NCBI RefSeq assembly: GCF_900129785.1
Contig: NZ_FSRC01000002.1
Location: 1 to 64,000 of the forward strand
Direction of reading: 5' to 3'
Length of the DNA stretch: 64,000 nucleotides
Source of the DNA: Algoriphagus halophilus
GTDB lineage: Bacteria; Bacteroidota; Bacteroidia; Cytophagales; Cyclobacteriaceae
Part shown: piece after piece, positions 62,897 through 64,000 of the stretch
Numbering within the stretch: the stretch's first letter is position 1
Layout: each line of letters begins with the position of its first letter
The notes under the pieces: model-generated
The model's database searches: none
Told to the model about the DNA's origin: nothing
The model's input: only the letters and a program-made list of their open reading frames with translations
Program-made: the position numbers and the translations under genes

Positions 62897-64000
62897 ATGA
62901 AAAAATATCTATTGGCTTTCATCCTGTTTAGCCTTGGATTTTCTGCGTTTTCGCAATCAGAATTTAACAAATGGTCTCTTGAAACAAACTTTGGTTTCAA
63001 TAAGCCTATGTCTCCGCTTACGCCTGGATTCTACAGTCCAACTTTAAATGTTGGCCATATTGATTTTGGAGCCCGGTATATGATAAATGAAAAATTTGGT
63101 TTTAAAGGAGATATAGGCTTTGGCTCATTTAATGAGGTAAAAAATGAAAGTCCTGAATTCAAAACCAATTATTTGAGAGCTGATGTTCAAGGCGTGGTAA
63201 ATTGGGGACGGATTTTGAATTTTGAAGCCTTTTCTAGAAGGATAGGCTTATTGGGGCACTTAGGAGCTGGATTTGGGAGAATGAGTTTTAACCAGACGGT
63301 TTTAAACCAGGTTCCTGAGTATCAATACAATATCATTGCTGGTATTAAACCCCTATTTAAACTAAGTAATCGAATTGCACTTACAGGCGATGTATCGGTG
63401 ATCTATAATGGGAGACAAACCTACACCTTTGATGGAAATGCTTATAACGCCAAAATTCAGCCTGATGATTTAACTCAAAATCCATTTGTTCATGCGCCAG
63501 GAACATGGTGGACTGGTACATTGGGACTTAATGTTTATTTGGGTTCTGCAGAGGAGCACGCAGATTGGTTTATTGCGGCAGATAAATATGCAACAAAAGA
63601 GGAACTTGCCACTCAAATCAACGGAATCAAAGACATGTTAAAAGATTCTGATGGAGACGGAATTCCTGATTACTTGGATAAAGAGCCTAATACACCTGCC
63701 GAAGCACGAGTTGATTTTCACGGAGTAACTTTGGATTCAGATGGAGACGGTACTCCTGACCATCTAGATAAATGTCCTTTTTTACCAGGCCCTGCTTCAA
63801 CAAATGGATGCCCGGTGGAAGAGGTAGTTGAACAAGTGGATTACCTTCAGAAAGCAATCAATGATGGATATGTAAATGTTTATTTTGCTTTTGATAGCTC
63901 GACTCCTCTTGCCTATTCTATTTCCGCAGCGAATTATGTAGCAAATTTCTTAAAGAAAAACCCAGGGATTTCTCTTGAGGTGAAAGGATATGCAGATGAA
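62897..64000 (+). CDS. OmpA family outer-membrane protein, paralog 2 (cut by window end)
   Basis: 368 codons are visible with no stop; the gene continues beyond the window. It starts MKKYLLAFILFSLGFSAFSQ, a signal peptide, and follows the first OmpA protein closely throughout: a barrel of the same length with a few insertions (around residues 175-200), nearly identical TSP type-3 repeats (DSDGDGIPDYLDKEP, DSDGDGTPDHLDKCPF) and the start of the OmpA domain (VYFAFDSSTPLA, VKGYADE). The repeat and linker region is more conserved than the barrel, as expected for a tandem duplication whose surface loops have diverged. Roughly 55-60 residues should be missing at the C-terminus by comparison with the paralog. 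Confidence 0.92.
   Translation, partial: MKKYLLAFILFSLGFSAFSQSEFNKWSLETNFGFNKPMSPLTPGFYSPTLNVGHIDFGARYMINEKFGFKGDIGFGSFNEVKNESPEFKTNYLRADVQGVVNWGRILNFEAFSRRIGLLGHLGAGFGRMSFNQTVLNQVPEYQYNIIAGIKPLFKLSNRIALTGDVSVIYNGRQTYTFDGNAYNAKIQPDDLTQNPFVHAPGTWWTGTLGLNVYLGSAEEHADWFIAADKYATKEELATQINGIKDMLKDSDGDGIPDYLDKEPNTPAEARVDFHGVTLDSDGDGTPDHLDKCPFLPGPASTNGCPVEEVVEQVDYLQKAINDGYVNVYFAFDSSTPLAYSISAANYVANFLKKNPGISLEVKGYADE

Overview
The window looks like a chromosomal segment of a Bacteroidota member, most likely order Cytophagales (Algoriphagus / Cyclobacteriaceae-like). Supporting signs are moderate-to-low GC, genes that begin without clear Shine-Dalgarno sequences, promoters of the Bacteroidota type (TTG - about 19 bp - TAnnTTTG), a Na+-NQR operon, several DUF1080 proteins, Tat-exported Gfo/Idh/MocA oxidoreductases, a Bacteroidota-type queuine transglycosylase without zinc ligands, and OmpA proteins with thrombospondin type-3 repeats. 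No rRNA, tRNA, CRISPR array, prophage or insertion sequence was recognised.

Layout. Bases 1-330 hold three tandem strong promoters firing leftwards out of the window, possibly into an rRNA operon. Bases 449-5439 (minus strand) carry two translationally coupled DUF1080 proteins, a BtuF-like binding protein, an M42 peptidase and an acyl-CoA carboxylase beta subunit. Bases 5699-12412 (plus strand) carry a Ppx/GppA phosphatase, an Ldh-family dehydrogenase, two orphan membrane proteins, a tandem pair of Tat-exported Gfo/Idh/MocA oxidoreductases and an acetyltransferase. truA and a PHP-domain lipoprotein follow on the minus strand.

Bases 14612-26197 are the centrepiece: a complete branched-chain amino acid operon, ilvD-ilvB-ilvN-ilvC-leuA-leuC-leuD-cimA-leuB, on the minus strand. 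A LiCMS-like citramalate synthase (cimA) stands inside it and no threonine deaminase is present, so isoleucine is probably built from pyruvate and acetyl-CoA using the same LeuCD/LeuB enzymes as leucine. Upstream of ilvD lies an unannotated transcription attenuator: a TTG-N20-TAAGTTTG promoter, a 16-residue leader peptide (MFKVVILLSLIILIGC) in which 10 residues are Leu/Ile/Val, and two mutually exclusive hairpins, the second followed by a U-tract 10 nt before the ilvD start codon. This is the most interesting element found.

Bases 26519-39914 hold mostly plus-strand housekeeping genes (ispE, a glycosyltransferase, an ECF sigma factor, rsmG, a DnaE with a fused proofreading exonuclease, trxA, and overlapping mnmH-selD for tRNA selenouridine), interrupted by a minus-strand EamA-lptFG-tgt block. 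Bases 39950-47721 (minus) hold a DUF502 protein, a third DUF1080 protein, nqrABCDE ending in a terminator with no nqrF, ispH and cmk. Bases 47853-61323 hold adenine deaminase, prfC, an orphan histidine kinase, dps, an ABC-2 exporter, grpE-dnaJ (with a reduced DnaJ zinc finger), obgE, adk, hpt and a second M42-like peptidase. The window ends in two tandem OmpA-family genes, the second cut by the window edge.
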